Positions 33,143 to 46,456 of a stretch of DNA of 64,000 bases are shown piece after piece. Within the stretch, counting starts at the first letter, position 1. Each line of letters starts with the position of its first letter. The DNA comes from Microglena sp. YARC (lineage: Eukaryota; Chlorophyta; Chlorophyceae; Chlamydomonadales; Chlamydomonadaceae), in assembly GCA_022414725.1 (NCBI GenBank), contig CM039463.1:71688724-71752723 (forward strand), read 5' to 3'. Below the pieces are notes generated by a model. That model did no database searches, was not told the DNA's origin, and saw nothing but the letters and a program-made list of their open reading frames with translations. The position numbers and the translations under genes are program-made.

Positions 33143-36100
33143 CCTACATGATGTAGTTGCAGTAACAGATAGTAGCAGCCTACATGAAGTAGTAGCAGTA
33201 ACAGATAGTAGCAGCCTACATGAAGTAGTTGCAGTAACAGATAGTAGCAGCCTACATGAAGTAGTAGCAGTAACAGATACTAGCAGCCTACATGAAGTAG
33301 TAGCAGTAACAGATAGTAGCAGCCTACATGAAGTAGTAGCAGTAACAGATAGTAGCAGCCTACATGAAGTAGTAGCAGTAACAGATAGTAGCAGCCTACA
33401 TGAAGTAGTTCCAGTAACAGATAGTAGCAGCCTACATGAAGTAGTAGCAGTAACAGATAGTACCAGCCTACATGAAGTAGTAGCAGTAACAGATAGTAGC
33501 AGCCTACATGAAGTAGTAGCAGTAACAGATAGTAGCAGCCTACATGAAGTAGTAGCAGTAACAGATAGTAGCAGCCTACATGAAGTAGTAGCAGTAACAA
33601 GATAGTAGCAGCCCTACATGAAAGTAGTAAGCAGTAACAGATAGTAGCAGCCTACATGAAGTAGTAGCAGTAACAGATAGTAGAGCCCTATAAGTACATG
33701 AAGTAGCCAGCCGCCTACATACTCTAGCAGTAACAGATAGTAGCAGCCTACATGAAGTAGTATCAGTAACAGATAGTAGCAGCCTACATGAAGTAGTAGC
33801 AGTAAAGATGGTAGCAGCCTAACATGAAGTAGTAGCAGTAACAGATAGTAGCAGCTACATGAAGTAAGTAACAGAGTTACTATGACAGATAGGTAACTAA
33901 ACCTAGTAAGCAGTTACAGCAGTCCTACACATTAGCAGATACCAGCAGCTTTGAATAGTTGCATAAAGATTTCAGATACACAGCGCTACATGTAGTAGTA
34001 GCAGTAACAGATAGTTAATTCTACACTGAATAGTAGGGTACAGTAGCAAAAAACAGAAAATAAGATAACAGATTGCTCCCACAATAACAGACTAGCGCAA
34101 GATCACAGATGAGCCTGATATACTAGAGTCTGTGTAATCCACACGTAGTTACATAACAGATGTAGTACTTAGCAGTAACAGATAGTGCAGCCCTACACTA
34201 ATGAAATAAGTAGTGGCAGTAACAGCGTAGTAGCAGTCCTACATGAAGTAAGAGTAACAGATAGTAGCTCATATAGAGAGTAGTCAGTAACAGATATACG
34301 TAGCAGCTACACTCACTACAGTAGAACTCAGCTCATCTAGCCTGAAGTAAGCTGCAAGTACAGAATAGTAAGCAGCTACATGAAGTGTAGCAGTAACAGA
34401 TAGAAGCAGCCTTACATGAATAGTTGCAAGTAACGAGATAGTACCAGCCTAGTGAAGTAGTAGCAGTAACAGATAGTAGGCACCTACATGAAGTAGTCAG
34501 CAGTAACAGATAGAGTAGCAGCCTACATAAAGTAGTAGTCAGTAACAGATAGTAGCACCCTACATGAGTAGTAGCAGTAACAGATAGTAGCAGCCTACAT
34601 GAAGTAGTAGCAGTAACAGATAGTAACAGCCTACATGAAGTAGTAGCAGTAACAGAATAGTTAGCAGCGCTAACATGAAGTAGTAGCAGTAACAGATAGT
34701 AGCAGCCTAAATGAAGTAGTAGCAGTAACAGATAGTAGCAGCCTACATGAAGTAGTAGCAGTAACAGATAGTAGCAGCCTACATGGCAGTAGTCACAGTA
34801 ACAGATAGTAGCAAGGCCTACATGAGTAGTTTGCAAGTAAAGATAGTGCAGCCTACATGAGTAGTTGCAGTAACGAGATAGTAAGCAGCCTACATGAAGA
34901 AGTAGCAGTAACAGATAGTAGCAGCCTACATGAAAGTAGTAGCAGTAAACAGATAAGTAGTAGCCTACATGAATGAGTAGTAGGGCAGTAAACAGATAGT
35001 AGCAGCCTACACGAAGTAGTAGCAAGTAACAGATATTAAAGCAGCCACATGAAGTAGTAGCAGTAACAGATAGTAGCAAGCCTACCATGAAAAGTAGTAG
35101 GCAGTAACAGATAGTAGCAGCCTACATGAAGAGTAGTTGCAGTAAAGATAGTAGCAGCCTACATGAAGTAGTAGCAGTAAACAGATAGAGCAGCCTACAT
35201 GAAGTAGTAGCAGTAAACAGATAGTAGCAGCCTGACATGAAGTAGTAAGCAGTAACAGATAGTAGCAGCCTACATGAAGTAGTAGCGTAAACAGATAGTA
35301 AAGCAGCCTCATGAAGTAAGTAGCAGTAACAGATAGTAGCAGCCTACATGAAGTAGTATCAGTAACAGATAGTACCAGCCTACATGAAGTAGTCAAAGAG
35401 TAACAGATAGTAGCAGCTACATGAAGTAGTTAGCAGTACAGATAGATACGCAGCCTACAATGAAGTAGTAAGCAGTAACAGATAGTAAGCAGCCTTACAT
35501 GAAAGTAGTAGCAGTACCACAGATTAGTAGCAGCCTACATTGAAGTAGTAGCAAGTACCAGATATAGCAGCGCTACATGAAGTAGTAGCAGTAACAGATT
35601 AGTAGCAGCCTACATGAAGTAGGTAGCAGTAACAGATAGTAGCAGCCTACAATGAAGTAGTAAGCATGTTAACAGTATAGTAAGCAGCCTACATGAAGTA
35701 GTTGCAGTAACAGATAGTAGCAGCCTACATGAAGTAGTTGCAGTAACAAGATAGTTAACAAGCCTACATGAAGTAGTTCAGTAACAGATAGTACCAGCCT
35801 ACATGAAGAGTAGCAGTAACAGATAGTAGCAGCCTACATGAAGTTAGTAGCAGTAACAGATAGTAGGCAGCCTACATGAAGTAGTAAGCAGTAAACAGAT
35901 AGTAGCAGCCTACATGAAGTAGTATCCCGCAGTTAACAGATAGTACGCCAGCCTACTGAAGTAGTAGCAGTAAACAGATAGTAGCAGCCTACATAAAGTA
36001 GTAGCAGTAACAGACAGTAAGCAGCCTACATGAGTAGTAAGCAGTAACAGATAGTAGCAGCGTACATGAAGTAGTCAGCAGTAACAGATAGTAAGCAGGC

Positions 36101-36440
36101 CTACATGATAGTAGTAGCAGTAACAGATAGTAGTCAGCCTACAATGAAGTAGTAGCAGTAAAAGATAGTAGTCAGCCTACATGAAGTAGTAGCAGTTAAC
36201 AGATAGTAGCAGCCTACATGGAAGTAGTTGCAGTAACAGATAGTATAGCAGCCTACATGAGTAGTTTTGGCAGAAACGATAGTAGCAGCCTAAATTGAAG
36301 TAGTTGCAGTACACAGTTAGTAGGGCCTACCATGAAGTAGTCTGGCAATTAACAATAGTGCCAGCCTACATGAAGTAGTTGCCAGCAACAGATAGTATAG
36401 CCTACATGAGCTAGTAAGCAGTAAAAGATAGTAGCAGCCT
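33143..36440. repeat. 36-bp satellite, clean then error-rich
   Basis: Tandem CCTACATGAAGTAGTAGCAG plus TAACAGATAGTAGCAG, 36 bases, cut by the assembly gap. The first ~460 bases are almost perfect and on the minus strand read as LLLLLLHVGCYY dodecamers. From about 33600 onward, single-base insertions and deletions appear in nearly every unit. That pattern is typical of uncorrected long-read sequence rather than of evolution. Any frame here is meaningless. Confidence 0.95.
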
Positions 36441-37440
36441 NNNNNNNNNNNNNNNNNNNNNNNNNNNNNNNNNNNNNNNNNNNNNNNNNNNNNNNNNNNN
36501 NNNNNNNNNNNNNNNNNNNNNNNNNNNNNNNNNNNNNNNNNNNNNNNNNNNNNNNNNNNNNNNNNNNNNNNNNNNNNNNNNNNNNNNNNNNNNNNNNNNN
36601 NNNNNNNNNNNNNNNNNNNNNNNNNNNNNNNNNNNNNNNNNNNNNNNNNNNNNNNNNNNNNNNNNNNNNNNNNNNNNNNNNNNNNNNNNNNNNNNNNNNN
36701 NNNNNNNNNNNNNNNNNNNNNNNNNNNNNNNNNNNNNNNNNNNNNNNNNNNNNNNNNNNNNNNNNNNNNNNNNNNNNNNNNNNNNNNNNNNNNNNNNNNN
36801 NNNNNNNNNNNNNNNNNNNNNNNNNNNNNNNNNNNNNNNNNNNNNNNNNNNNNNNNNNNNNNNNNNNNNNNNNNNNNNNNNNNNNNNNNNNNNNNNNNNN
36901 NNNNNNNNNNNNNNNNNNNNNNNNNNNNNNNNNNNNNNNNNNNNNNNNNNNNNNNNNNNNNNNNNNNNNNNNNNNNNNNNNNNNNNNNNNNNNNNNNNNN
37001 NNNNNNNNNNNNNNNNNNNNNNNNNNNNNNNNNNNNNNNNNNNNNNNNNNNNNNNNNNNNNNNNNNNNNNNNNNNNNNNNNNNNNNNNNNNNNNNNNNNN
37101 NNNNNNNNNNNNNNNNNNNNNNNNNNNNNNNNNNNNNNNNNNNNNNNNNNNNNNNNNNNNNNNNNNNNNNNNNNNNNNNNNNNNNNNNNNNNNNNNNNNN
37201 NNNNNNNNNNNNNNNNNNNNNNNNNNNNNNNNNNNNNNNNNNNNNNNNNNNNNNNNNNNNNNNNNNNNNNNNNNNNNNNNNNNNNNNNNNNNNNNNNNNN
37301 NNNNNNNNNNNNNNNNNNNNNNNNNNNNNNNNNNNNNNNNNNNNNNNNNNNNNNNNNNNNNNNNNNNNNNNNNNNNNNNNNNNNNNNNNNNNNNNNNNNN
37401 NNNNNNNNNNNNNNNNNNNNNNNNNNNNNNNNNNNNNNNN
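36441..37440. other. Assembly gap of exactly 1000 N
   Basis: A run of 1000 undetermined bases. The round length implies unknown true size. It separates the satellite from a noisy copy of the SUMT intron-1 region. Confidence 1.
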
Positions 37441-38690
37441 TGCAGGTCTGAACAAAAGGAAATTGCGGGAAGTGTGCCTTGTATGGCACTTACGACGCCT
37501 GACCCACGTACAAGACTACCGCTCCACTCCCATGTCTCCACGCGGGTTCTGACAAGAAGAATTGGGGATGTGTGTCTTGTTGGCACTGGCACTGACCTAT
37601 CGCCAGCTAGCTAACTAGCTGGACCGACCCACCTACACCGCACACCACGCCACACTCACTAGCCCCACCCCACTATCCGCCCCACTCCCCTCCACTACAT
37701 TGTCTCCACCCGCAGGTCTGAACAAGAAAATTGGGGAGGTCGATGTATAGTGGACTGGCCCTGACTAGCCACTACCCCACAACTTGCCACCATCCCACTA
37801 CACACCACCCCCACCCACCACCTCACTAGCCACGCCCGAGCTACACCACCTATACCTATCGGTTCACCCCGCAGGTCTGACAAGAACACTTGGGAGTGTG
37901 TGACTTCGTATTGCACTGGCCCTGAAACCTGTAGCCACGCATCCACCTCAACTTGCCACCCACCCACTACCCACCACTCACACCCACAACATCCGCATCC
38001 TCCCAGCCACCCACTACCCCACCACTCACCTAACCACCACCACTTAACCCACCACACCCACACCTCCGCCCACTAGCCACCCGACCCATTATCATTACCC
38101 AACATGTCTCGCTCTTGCAGGTCTGAGACAAGAAGATTGTGGAGTGTGTCTTGCTTTGGCCTGGCCCTGGTTGCTTCCAGGACTTACTGACCAGGCGAGC
38201 AGTAAAGCTGATGCAGAAGCGCTGATGTAGCTGCTATTACTGACAGGTGGACATGAGCTGTTTTAACCATTCACCAACTACGCCACTAATGGCATTGGTT
38301 TTTTTTGGCGGACGTCCCTCCTCCTGGGGGGACGAGAGCCCCCAGGGTTATCCATCCCCCGTTGTCCTTTTTGTGCGTCCGATTGACCGACATTGGTTCT
38401 TAGGTCTTGACCTGTCAGTACTCAAGCAATCTCATACCTAAGCTGGCTTCGTCAGAATTCCCGTTGCCACCCTTCGCTCCGTCTTTCCAACACACCTCAC
38501 TTCAAGACCATTGTTTTTAGCAACGCTGTGTGAGATGCTGGTAATGGAACCTGTTATTCTTTTCAGCTACCAGAACAAGCAGCATCTAGGTGGCTCCCTC
38601 ACGCTTGGCTTGTGTAGCTAGACACACTTTGATGATAACTGATGATGATGAGATTACATTTGTCCGCAGTGCTCCACTGGACTCCAAATA
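37441..38690 (+). pseudogene. Noisy second copy of the SUMT exon-2 region
   Basis: Four copies of CAGGTCTGAACAAGAA (acceptor plus start of SUMT exon 2) at about 37442, 37712, 37873 and 38118 are followed by exon-2 sequence (CAGGACTTACTGACCAGGCG), a donor-like AGGTGGACATGAG and a copy of the dispersed element (38300-38530). The order is the same as at 47955-49120. Frequent one-base indels destroy the frame. It is either a haplotype or read-level duplicate placed here by gap filling, or a real but badly sequenced segmental copy. Confidence 0.75.
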
Positions 38691-40480
38691 TGCACATACA
38701 CACACCCTCATGGCTATGCTGCGGCACAAGACAAAGCACTCACAATGCAAAAACAAACACATTCAGCCAATACAAGCATGCACACACAAAAACATACTGG
38801 CTACACAGTACACTCGTCGCCACTGTTGACTGGTGCTAGTACAATTCCACGAGCACATGAATCATCTGGCTTGTCCATTGCACTATAAAGTACACCCCAT
38901 GCAAACACAAACACACTCTTCAAATACAACGGATATGCAATTCAAAATTATATATCCATCAGCACTTCCACATCCAGCACTGTGCACCGCCACAATACAC
39001 ACACATCTGGCTTATTCCATGCCTACCACAACACCAGCAGCTGTGCACGCACATGACACAAACATCTGGCTATCCATCGCACTGCAACACAGCACTGTGC
39101 ATGCACAATATTACACTATCTGGCTAATCCATGCACTGCTACACAGCACTGTGCACGCACATATGCACACATCTGGCGTCTCCATGCAATTACATCAGAT
39201 ACACAATCATGCACATCACATTTCACAAAACACACCCAGACACTCACGCATGCAAACACACAAACGAACACTGGTTGCACATGCACTGCCAAACAGCAAC
39301 TGTTCATACCAAATACACACACCTGCTTTCTTCCATGCACTATATTAGTTTAATGCAAACCCCAGGCAGCATGCACACACAACATCTGCTGGCCTACACA
39401 ATGCCACTCCACCACAGACCTGGTTTCCTGTACCGGTAACAGTTACACACACTGGTCATGCCATGCACTACAAGAGACATCCATGGACAAACACAACCCA
39501 ATCAGACACTCACGCACCACACACACCAACAGAGAGTACGCATCTAGCCATGCAATAAGCACAGACAACACTTCATGCATACATTCACACATACCCAAAT
39601 ACTCACACACCACGCACACATCAAAGGGGCTACGCATGCACTGCCACAGCGCCCTGACAAATACATAAATACACACCTCGCCATCTCATGCAGACTAAAA
39701 AGACAATCCTATTGACACAAACAACACACTCAGGCACTCACCCACACACACACTGGACTATCCATGCAGCTACACCTATGCACTCACACACACTGGCTAT
39801 CCATTCACTACCCGCATGCACACAGTCACACAAACACACTCAGACACACCCTTGAACACAACATAACTGGCTACGCAACTGCAGCAAAACCCAAACACAA
39901 CACTACTGAAGTCACGAAATAAATATCACGCACTACAACACCACATAACACGATCGCAATCATCTTCCTCATTTAACACCATCAAGACTAACAATCTCAC
40001 CATGACCATCATCATCACTCCCCTACAATTAGAATCATCTATTTCACAACCATCACTCCATAACGTAAACCAATATACCATGGCATGTCCAGGTACAGAC
40101 ATCATACAATGCTATGCTACACCATGCCATGCCCCACTATTATACCATTGTAACCATGCATGTTGGTATAAACCATAACATGCAGTGCTATGCTGCACCA
40201 GGCCATACCATACTAATCTAACGCAATCTGTAATGCATGCATGTAGGTATAACCATTCAATGTCATGCTATTCTGCACCATGGCAGTACTATACAAGAAG
40301 CAAACTTACGCGATGCAGGTAGAGCAAGGGGTGGTAGCATATGATGTCGTCCATGTTGTCTCAGCTGCATGCCAAGCTCGGGACGACGAACGCGCGTGCT
40401 CATACGGAGGCGACGGGCGACTATCAGAGTTTTGAACTGAGGGGGCATCAAGAATTGCGAAGAATTGGTTCAATAGACAA
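38690..40480. repeat. CA-rich degenerate repeats
   Basis: ACACACA-rich DNA with a recurring CATCTGGCTATCCATGCACT and CAGCACTGTGCA theme to about 39900, then CCATGCCATG/GCATGTTGGTATAACCAT repeats to 40300. G-poor. The frames here carry no recognisable domain. Confidence 0.7.
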
Positions 40481-43140
40481 GTCCTAGGCGCGTGTCGAAA
40501 GCTAATAATTGAGACTCTTCAACTGAATAAGCCTGCGAGAATGGGACGAGGAGGGAAACCGAGCGAAGAGCGGGTCCTGGCGATCCTAGGCGCGTGCTGC
40601 CAGGGAGGGGTGACGTATGGCCGCGGTGGCGTGGTCCATTTCGCCTCGGCAGTACAAATGGGGGCGGCTTGGCCCATGCGAATGATGGTACCGCTGTTTT
40701 TGTCCATAGTTTGCAACTCGAAAGTCGCTGGTGCTTAATTCCAGCTCCTGCAAGTGTGTGAGCTGGATATGTTATCGTTGCCGGCATGTAATTGTTCATT
40801 GTGCAAGCTCGCGAGGCTGGAAACATGAACATTACGTGATATTTAGAAGTAGACACCAGTAATATCCGTTGGCCACCCCACGCACGGCCTGCGGCTTGAA
40901 TTGTGGTGAAGTCCGTGCTGATAGTAGCTCAATTTAGTGCCTAGGGGAATGTTTTTCGTCATTGTGATGCTTACATGTTTCGCCTGCGATTCTTTTGACG
41001 ACAATTCCATTCCCCAAACCTACAATGTATGCGCACATGTATTGGATGGTACGAAATTTTGGAATGGTGAAAAATGTTACCAATTAATTGTCGCTTTTGG
41101 CCCAAAAAGCACAAAACCTTAGCTCCTTTTCTTGAATTGCGATGCTCATATGTGGTCTTGTGGAGAAAATTCTCCGGTATCAATAAGTCTTATATTTGGG
41201 GATATCTTATATAATGTTTCGTTTTTTTTGTGATTTTGGAAGTGAAAAACCTGAAAAGTAGGTTGTGACGGGACACCACACAATACACACACAACAACGG
41301 ACATTTTTGACAGGCCTAATCCCTCAATCAAAAAGTTTGTAAAATTTTTTTCATTCGCAGAGGGGAACGAGCGATAGAGGCGGCTGTCCCTGGCGATTTC
41401 TAGGCCGCCTGCCAGGGAGGGGGCAACGTATGGCGCGGTGGGCGTGGTCCATTTCGCAGCTCGGCAGTCCAAATGGGGGCGGCTTGGCCCGAGATGCCGA
41501 ATGATGGTAACTGCCTCCTACTTCTCGGTGTTTCAACTCGGAAAGTCGCTGGTGCTTAATTCCAAGCTCGCAAGTGTGTGAGCTGGATCACCGTTATCGT
41601 ATGCCCATGTAATTGTTGTTCATTGTGCAAGTCTGCGCGAGGCTGGAAACATGGAACATTGACGTCGATTTTACGCGCAGTAAGTAGGGTGAGTACAGTA
41701 CATGTATCCGTTGGCACACCCCCACTCTACCACGCACCGTGTCCCAAGCCCACCTCCCCACGCACGGCCCCTCATAAGCGGCGAAATTGTGGGTGAAGTC
41801 GTGCTGATAATAGAAAGTGCCCTAGGGAAGTTTTCGTCCATCATGTGATGCTTACATGTTTCGCCTCGATTTTTTGACGAAATTCCATTCCAAACCTATG
41901 TATGACCGCACATGATTGGATGGTACGAAGTTTGGAATGGTGAAAAATGTTACCCAATTAATTGTCGCTTTTTGGCCAAAAAGGCACAAACCTTAGCTCC
42001 TTTTCTTGAATTGCGATGCTCATATGTGGTCTTGTGAGAAAACTCGGTATCAATAGTCTTATATTTGGGATAGTCTTATGTATGTTTTCGTTTTTGTGAT
42101 TTGAAGTGAAACCTGAAAAGTAGGTTGTGACGGACACTACATCACACACACACACCACACACGGACATTTTTGACAGGCTAATCCTCAATCAAAAAGTTT
42201 AGTAATTTTTTTCATTCGGCGTCTTTGTAGGGGAAAACGAGCGAAGAGCGGGTCCCTGGCGATCCTAGGGCCGCCTGCCAGGGAGGGGGCAACGTATGGC
42301 GGCGGTGGCGTGGTCCATTTTCGCCTCGGGCAGTCCAAATGGGGGCGGCTTGGCCATGCGAATGATGGTACTCCATAGTTTGCAACTCGAAAGTCGCTGG
42401 TGCTTAATTTCCAAGCTCCGCGAGTGTGTGAGCTGGATATGTTATCGTTGCCTGTCGTAATTGTTTCATTGTGTGCAAGCTCGCGAGGCTGGAAACATGA
42501 ACATTACTGTGATTTAGAAGTATCACCAGTACATATCCGTGTGGCCCAGCCCCATGCGCTACTCCGTCCCACCCCACGCACGGCCCTGCGGCTTGACTTG
42601 TGGTGAAGTCCGTGCTAATAATAGCTCAAGTGCCCTGGGAATGTTTCGTCCATTGTGATGCTTACATGTTTTCGCCTCGATTTTTTGACGACAATTCGTC
42701 CATTCCCAAACCTATGTATGGCGCACATGATTGGATGGTACGAATTTGGAATGGTGAAAAATGTTACCGGTGCAATAATTGTCGCTTTTGGCCCAAAAAG
42801 CACAAACCTTATCTCCTTTTCTTGAATTGCGATGCTCACATGTGGTCTTGTGAGAAAATCTCCGGTATCAATAAGTCTTATATTTGGGATATCTTATATA
42901 ATGTTTCGTTTTTTTGTGATTTGAAGTGAAACCTGAAAAGTAGGTTGTGACGGACACACACACACACACACGGACATTTTTGACAGGCTAATCCCTCAAT
43001 CAAAAAGTTTGTAATTTTTTTCATTCGGGTATCAAAATAATTGTAATTTTTTTCATTCGGGTATTTTGTAATTTTTTCGTTCGGGTATTTTGTAATTTTT
43101 TTCATTCGGGTATTTTGTAATTTTTTTCATTCGGGTAAAA
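40480..43140. repeat. ~0.85-kb tandem repeat, three copies
   Basis: Units begin near 40530, 41370 and 42235. Each contains GCGAAGAGCGGGTCCTGGCG, GTCGCTGGTGCTTAATTCC, GCGAGGCTGGAAACATG, TTGCGATGCTCATATGTGG, GACATTTTTGACAGGC and TTTTTTCATTCGG. The copies differ mainly by single-base indels, again pointing to low base accuracy. A 27- to 28-base sub-repeat (TTCATTCGGGTATTTTGTAA) ends the last copy at 43014-43170. A diverged fourth copy is at 44100-44760. Confidence 0.8.
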
Positions 43141-43170
43141 TCTGGAGATTTTTTCATTCGGGTACACCCA

Positions 43171-44090
43171 AATTATGGGGGGAATAGTCCAGACATCCTG
43201 TCCAGAACAAATCCTTCTAGCCCCAGAGCAGCCTCTCTGCAATCCAGCCTGCAGCCTATCTGTAGTCCCCTTTAGTTCCCTGCAGCTTCCCTGCAGCCCC
43301 TAGTAGTATGCCCTGCAGCCTCATTGCAGCTCCTAGGAGTTCACCCCAGCACCCTCCTGACAGGCCCGAGCCTGATCCCGCAGACCTTTCCTTGATATTG
43401 ATTGATTGCACCATGACTGGCTGCTCTCTTCTATCCAGCTTAAGTCTGTACCTCCATGGCAGCCCCTTTAAGCTGCCAGCCTATCCTAGATCAGTGATTG
43501 AGAGTTCTTTAGACATGATAACCACCTTTGCTGAGCCGGCGGCTGCCCTCGCACAGCGGTATATGATTTTATCATTAACTCCTTGACAAGCCTGATGAGT
43601 TACAAATGTATTGTACATCCATAATAAGTTTTAATTGTCACTCTAGTTTTCAACTCCTCTAATTCCTGGAATTCTTCAGAATGAAGAATATCAGGAATTG
43701 GGGGGGATGTTATTCACCGGGTTTCACCGGTTCACCTAGAGTGACTTAGAGTGCACAAGTCTACCTCCCTGCTGCACTGTACTGCGATGCCGCTGCCAGC
43801 TATGGCACGGACTCTGATGCCGGTACCCTGAGGTGCCGCGCCATCTCAGTACTTCCTCCTAGCGCATTGATCGAATGCTTATCTAACTGTAAAGATCTTA
43901 TCCTTACCGTCTTCCCCTCGTCTCTGTGCCCTGCATATACTCCGGAAATTCACAATTAAAGGTATTGCGCTCGTAGGAAGCAGGGTTATTCACAGTGCAC
44001 GGGATATCTTCGTAGATGCTGGCGGTAGAACCATAGTTGGCGTGGCTTAATGTCCCAGGTGGTCGCCCACGGGGGCCCAGCCCACCCACG
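43171..44090. other. Intergenic DNA, CCCTGCAGCC-rich segment then unique DNA
   Basis: 43190-43360 holds short CCCTGCAGCC/AGCCTC repeats. The rest looks single-copy, but I find no exon I can support. Confidence 0.4.
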
Positions 44091-44099
44091 GAGGTTTGG

Positions 44100-44760
44100 G
44101 TAAGATCCATGCTAATTATTGCCCCAAGTGCCCAAGGGAAAGATTTCATGGATTTTGATGCTTACATGTTTTCGTTAGAAACGGAGGCACCCGTCGGTAA
44201 GTGCCCCGGGGACTGAACGAACAAACGGGCCGTACCGTTGATTCCCAGTCGTCCCCCATGCAGTTGTCCGGTCGTTGTACACCCACGCGATTTTTAGCCA
44301 ATGGCAGGAGGATTTTTTGCCAACGCAAGGCCCTGAGGTGAGGTGCGTGTGCTAATTATAGCAAAAGTGCACAAGGGGAATGTTTCGTCGATTGTGATGC
44401 TTACATGATTTCGCCTCGAGTTTTTGACAACAATCCTGTTCCCCAACCTGTGTAGGCGCACATGTCTGGATGGTACAAATTTGAAATGTTCATAAATGTT
44501 ACCCGTTAATTGTAGCTTTGGCACACAAAAACTTAGCTCCTTTTCTTGAATTGTGATGCTCATATGTGCTCTCGTGAGAATATGTCCGGTTTAATTTAGT
44601 CTTCTGATTGTTCAAAGGTATAGAATGTTCAGGGTATTACTGTTTTTCATAAAGCCTGAAAATGAATACATTATGTTTTGTGACTAACTAATGGACTAAC
44701 GGACATTTTAATTGGAAAGATCCCTTCTTCAAACAAATTTCGTTTTTTTTCATTCGGGTA
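44100..44760. repeat. Diverged partial copy of the 0.85-kb repeat
   Basis: Shares GGGGAATGTTTCGTCGATTG, GATGCTTACATG, TTTTCTTGAATTGTGATGCT and TTTTTTTCATTCGGGTATAA with the 40.5-43.1 kb array. An insertion of unrelated sequence lies at 44170-44330. Confidence 0.65.
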
Positions 44761-45239
44761 TAAAAATATATAATAATGACTGTTGGTACTTCACTAGATG
44801 ACTAGAGCACCGGAAAGATGACGGTATCAGCTTTCCGGTGCTTCCAGGAATCCAGGTGCACGAACTTGTTTAAGGTTTCGAAGAAAAGAGAGTGCGGGGT
44901 CAGGGTAATACATCGCGCGAAAGGGGGCAGGGTTTTGGAGCCCGACTGCGCCAAATGGGCAGTTTTTAAACACCTACTACATTACATTACATTACATTAC
45001 ATGTTAAAGTCTACTTGACACCGCGAGGGTGTATGAGACTCTGTGCTTTAAACAAAAAGAAAAAGCACCCACAAAGCAAAAAACCCCATTACATCAGGGG
45101 TGTGTCGAGGACAAACAAACCAAACTCCCAACCACCGTTTTGGTGGCGTAGGTATTAAACCCCTTAGAGCAGGACCCAGATCTCAACCACTTACAGTGGC
45201 GGAGGTAAGAAGCTAACAAATGAGAAGTCTCAAGAAGAA

Positions 45240-45670
45240 AAAAAAGGGATAATAAATTACGGTGCCACTAAGCAGTCCAGGGCTTCCTGTCTTGCTCTTC
45301 TACAAGTAGAAAGATAGTCGGCTAGGTTGCTCCAAAAAGACTTAGTGCCATTTCCATTCATAAAGGTTCTGAATGTGGAATCGCAGAATTCCACATTCCA
45401 TACGGTTAAGTCGGTATCCTCATGGACATGCCTATAAATATCTGTAAACAGATTCTGGTAGCGGAGGCGAATATCATTATAAAAAGGGCACTCAAACATA
45501 TGCATTTCATCCTCAGTTTTTTGGAACCCACACATTTGACAGTGTCTCATTGAGCGAGGGATGTGTGCTCTATCCACCACCCTCATTCTTTCTGTGTTCA
45601 GCCAATGGGAACCTACTGCCAATGGGAACCTACTGCATGCAACGGGCAGTTTTTTTTACTACCTGTGTAA
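45240..45670 (-). pseudogene. 3' end of a non-LTR (LINE-type) reverse transcriptase
   Basis: Minus-strand frame 45622-45257 reads GSHWLNTERMRVVDRAHIPR, then SMRHCQMCG..EDEMHMFECPFYNDIRLRY, and ends at a TAA/TAG-bounded C-terminus. W/H-L-x-x-E, IPR-x-x-R-x-C-x-x-C and EDE-x-H-x-x-x-x-C-P-x-Y are the usual C-terminal zinc-binding signature of LINE-type ORF2 proteins. Immediately upstream a 17-base segment is duplicated in tandem (GCAGTAGGTTCCCATTG twice), which throws the preceding NKPGYVSLPYTGSKKN part out of frame. The polymerase domain is absent, so this is a 5'-truncated dead copy, as is usual for LINEs. Confidence 0.75.
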
Positions 45671-45769
45671 GGCAAGCTCACATAACCAGGTTTGTTCAAA
45701 CCGTTATGTTCCTCGCCTCAAATGCAGCTATGGGAGGTCCCTTTAATTTGCTAACGTAGATTTTGTCTC

Positions 45770-46456
45770 ATTGGACTGCATTAGACATAGAGTTAGTCTG
45801 CTAGTGTTGCAAGCGATGGTTAGGACCATTTAGCCATCTGATCATATGGCTCGATGGTTCAAACCATCGCTTACAACAGTCAGGCTTCCGAAAGGCTGAG
45901 TTTGCAAACAGTTACGTCTCCTAAGTCCAAACGTAGATTCTGAAGTACCCTTGAACAACCCTATCCCACCCTGTACGGCTTCACGGAAGGTCTTCCGAAA
46001 CTGCGGTTCAATTCTTAGAGCCGAGCTTGTCGAAAGGATCCAAGCTGGGGCCCGAGCTGGGTGCCATGTTATTGAGAAGGTGTGTAGCTGAGCATACAGT
46101 AGCTCAGAAACCGAGTAGCTGATTAGCTGCGTAGCTGAGTATAACCCCTCGCCCTCGCCGCCTCCGCGGAGGCCTCCGCCCCCCGCCCCCCCCCCACCCC
46201 CCAGGCCGCGCCCCTGGCTGGGCCTCCAACGCCAACTGCCAACCAGCTGCCAACTGTCGAGACCAGATCGAGAGCAAGAGGACCCCTCACCCTGCCCCCT
46301 TTTTGTTGGGACCACCATGCCCCTTTGACGGGGCTCTTTATTGCCACGTTTCCCTAAATTCTTATTCCAGCATTTATTCTGTTGCATCGTGTGAAACCGT
46401 TCGATTCTTTTTCTGTGAACTAGTTAATACCGTAGCAAGTGAATTAAAGCGTAAGC
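45770..46456. promoter_or_regulatory. Upstream region of the SUMT gene
   Basis: About 690 bases before the SUMT ATG. Includes GTAGCTGAG..AGTAGCTGATTAGC short repeats (46085-46140) and a C-rich stretch with CCCCCGCCCCCCCCCC (46150-46215). No TATA element is identified. Assigned by position. Confidence 0.3.

Noticed and set aside
33280..36440. CRISPR-like array suggested by the 36-bp regularly repeated sequence
   Set aside because: The units are contiguous with no unique spacers, the genome is eukaryotic, and no Cas-like gene is nearby. It is a satellite.
36317..37592. Three long frames of about 370-390 codons
   Set aside because: They consist of the 1000-N gap translated as unknown residues.
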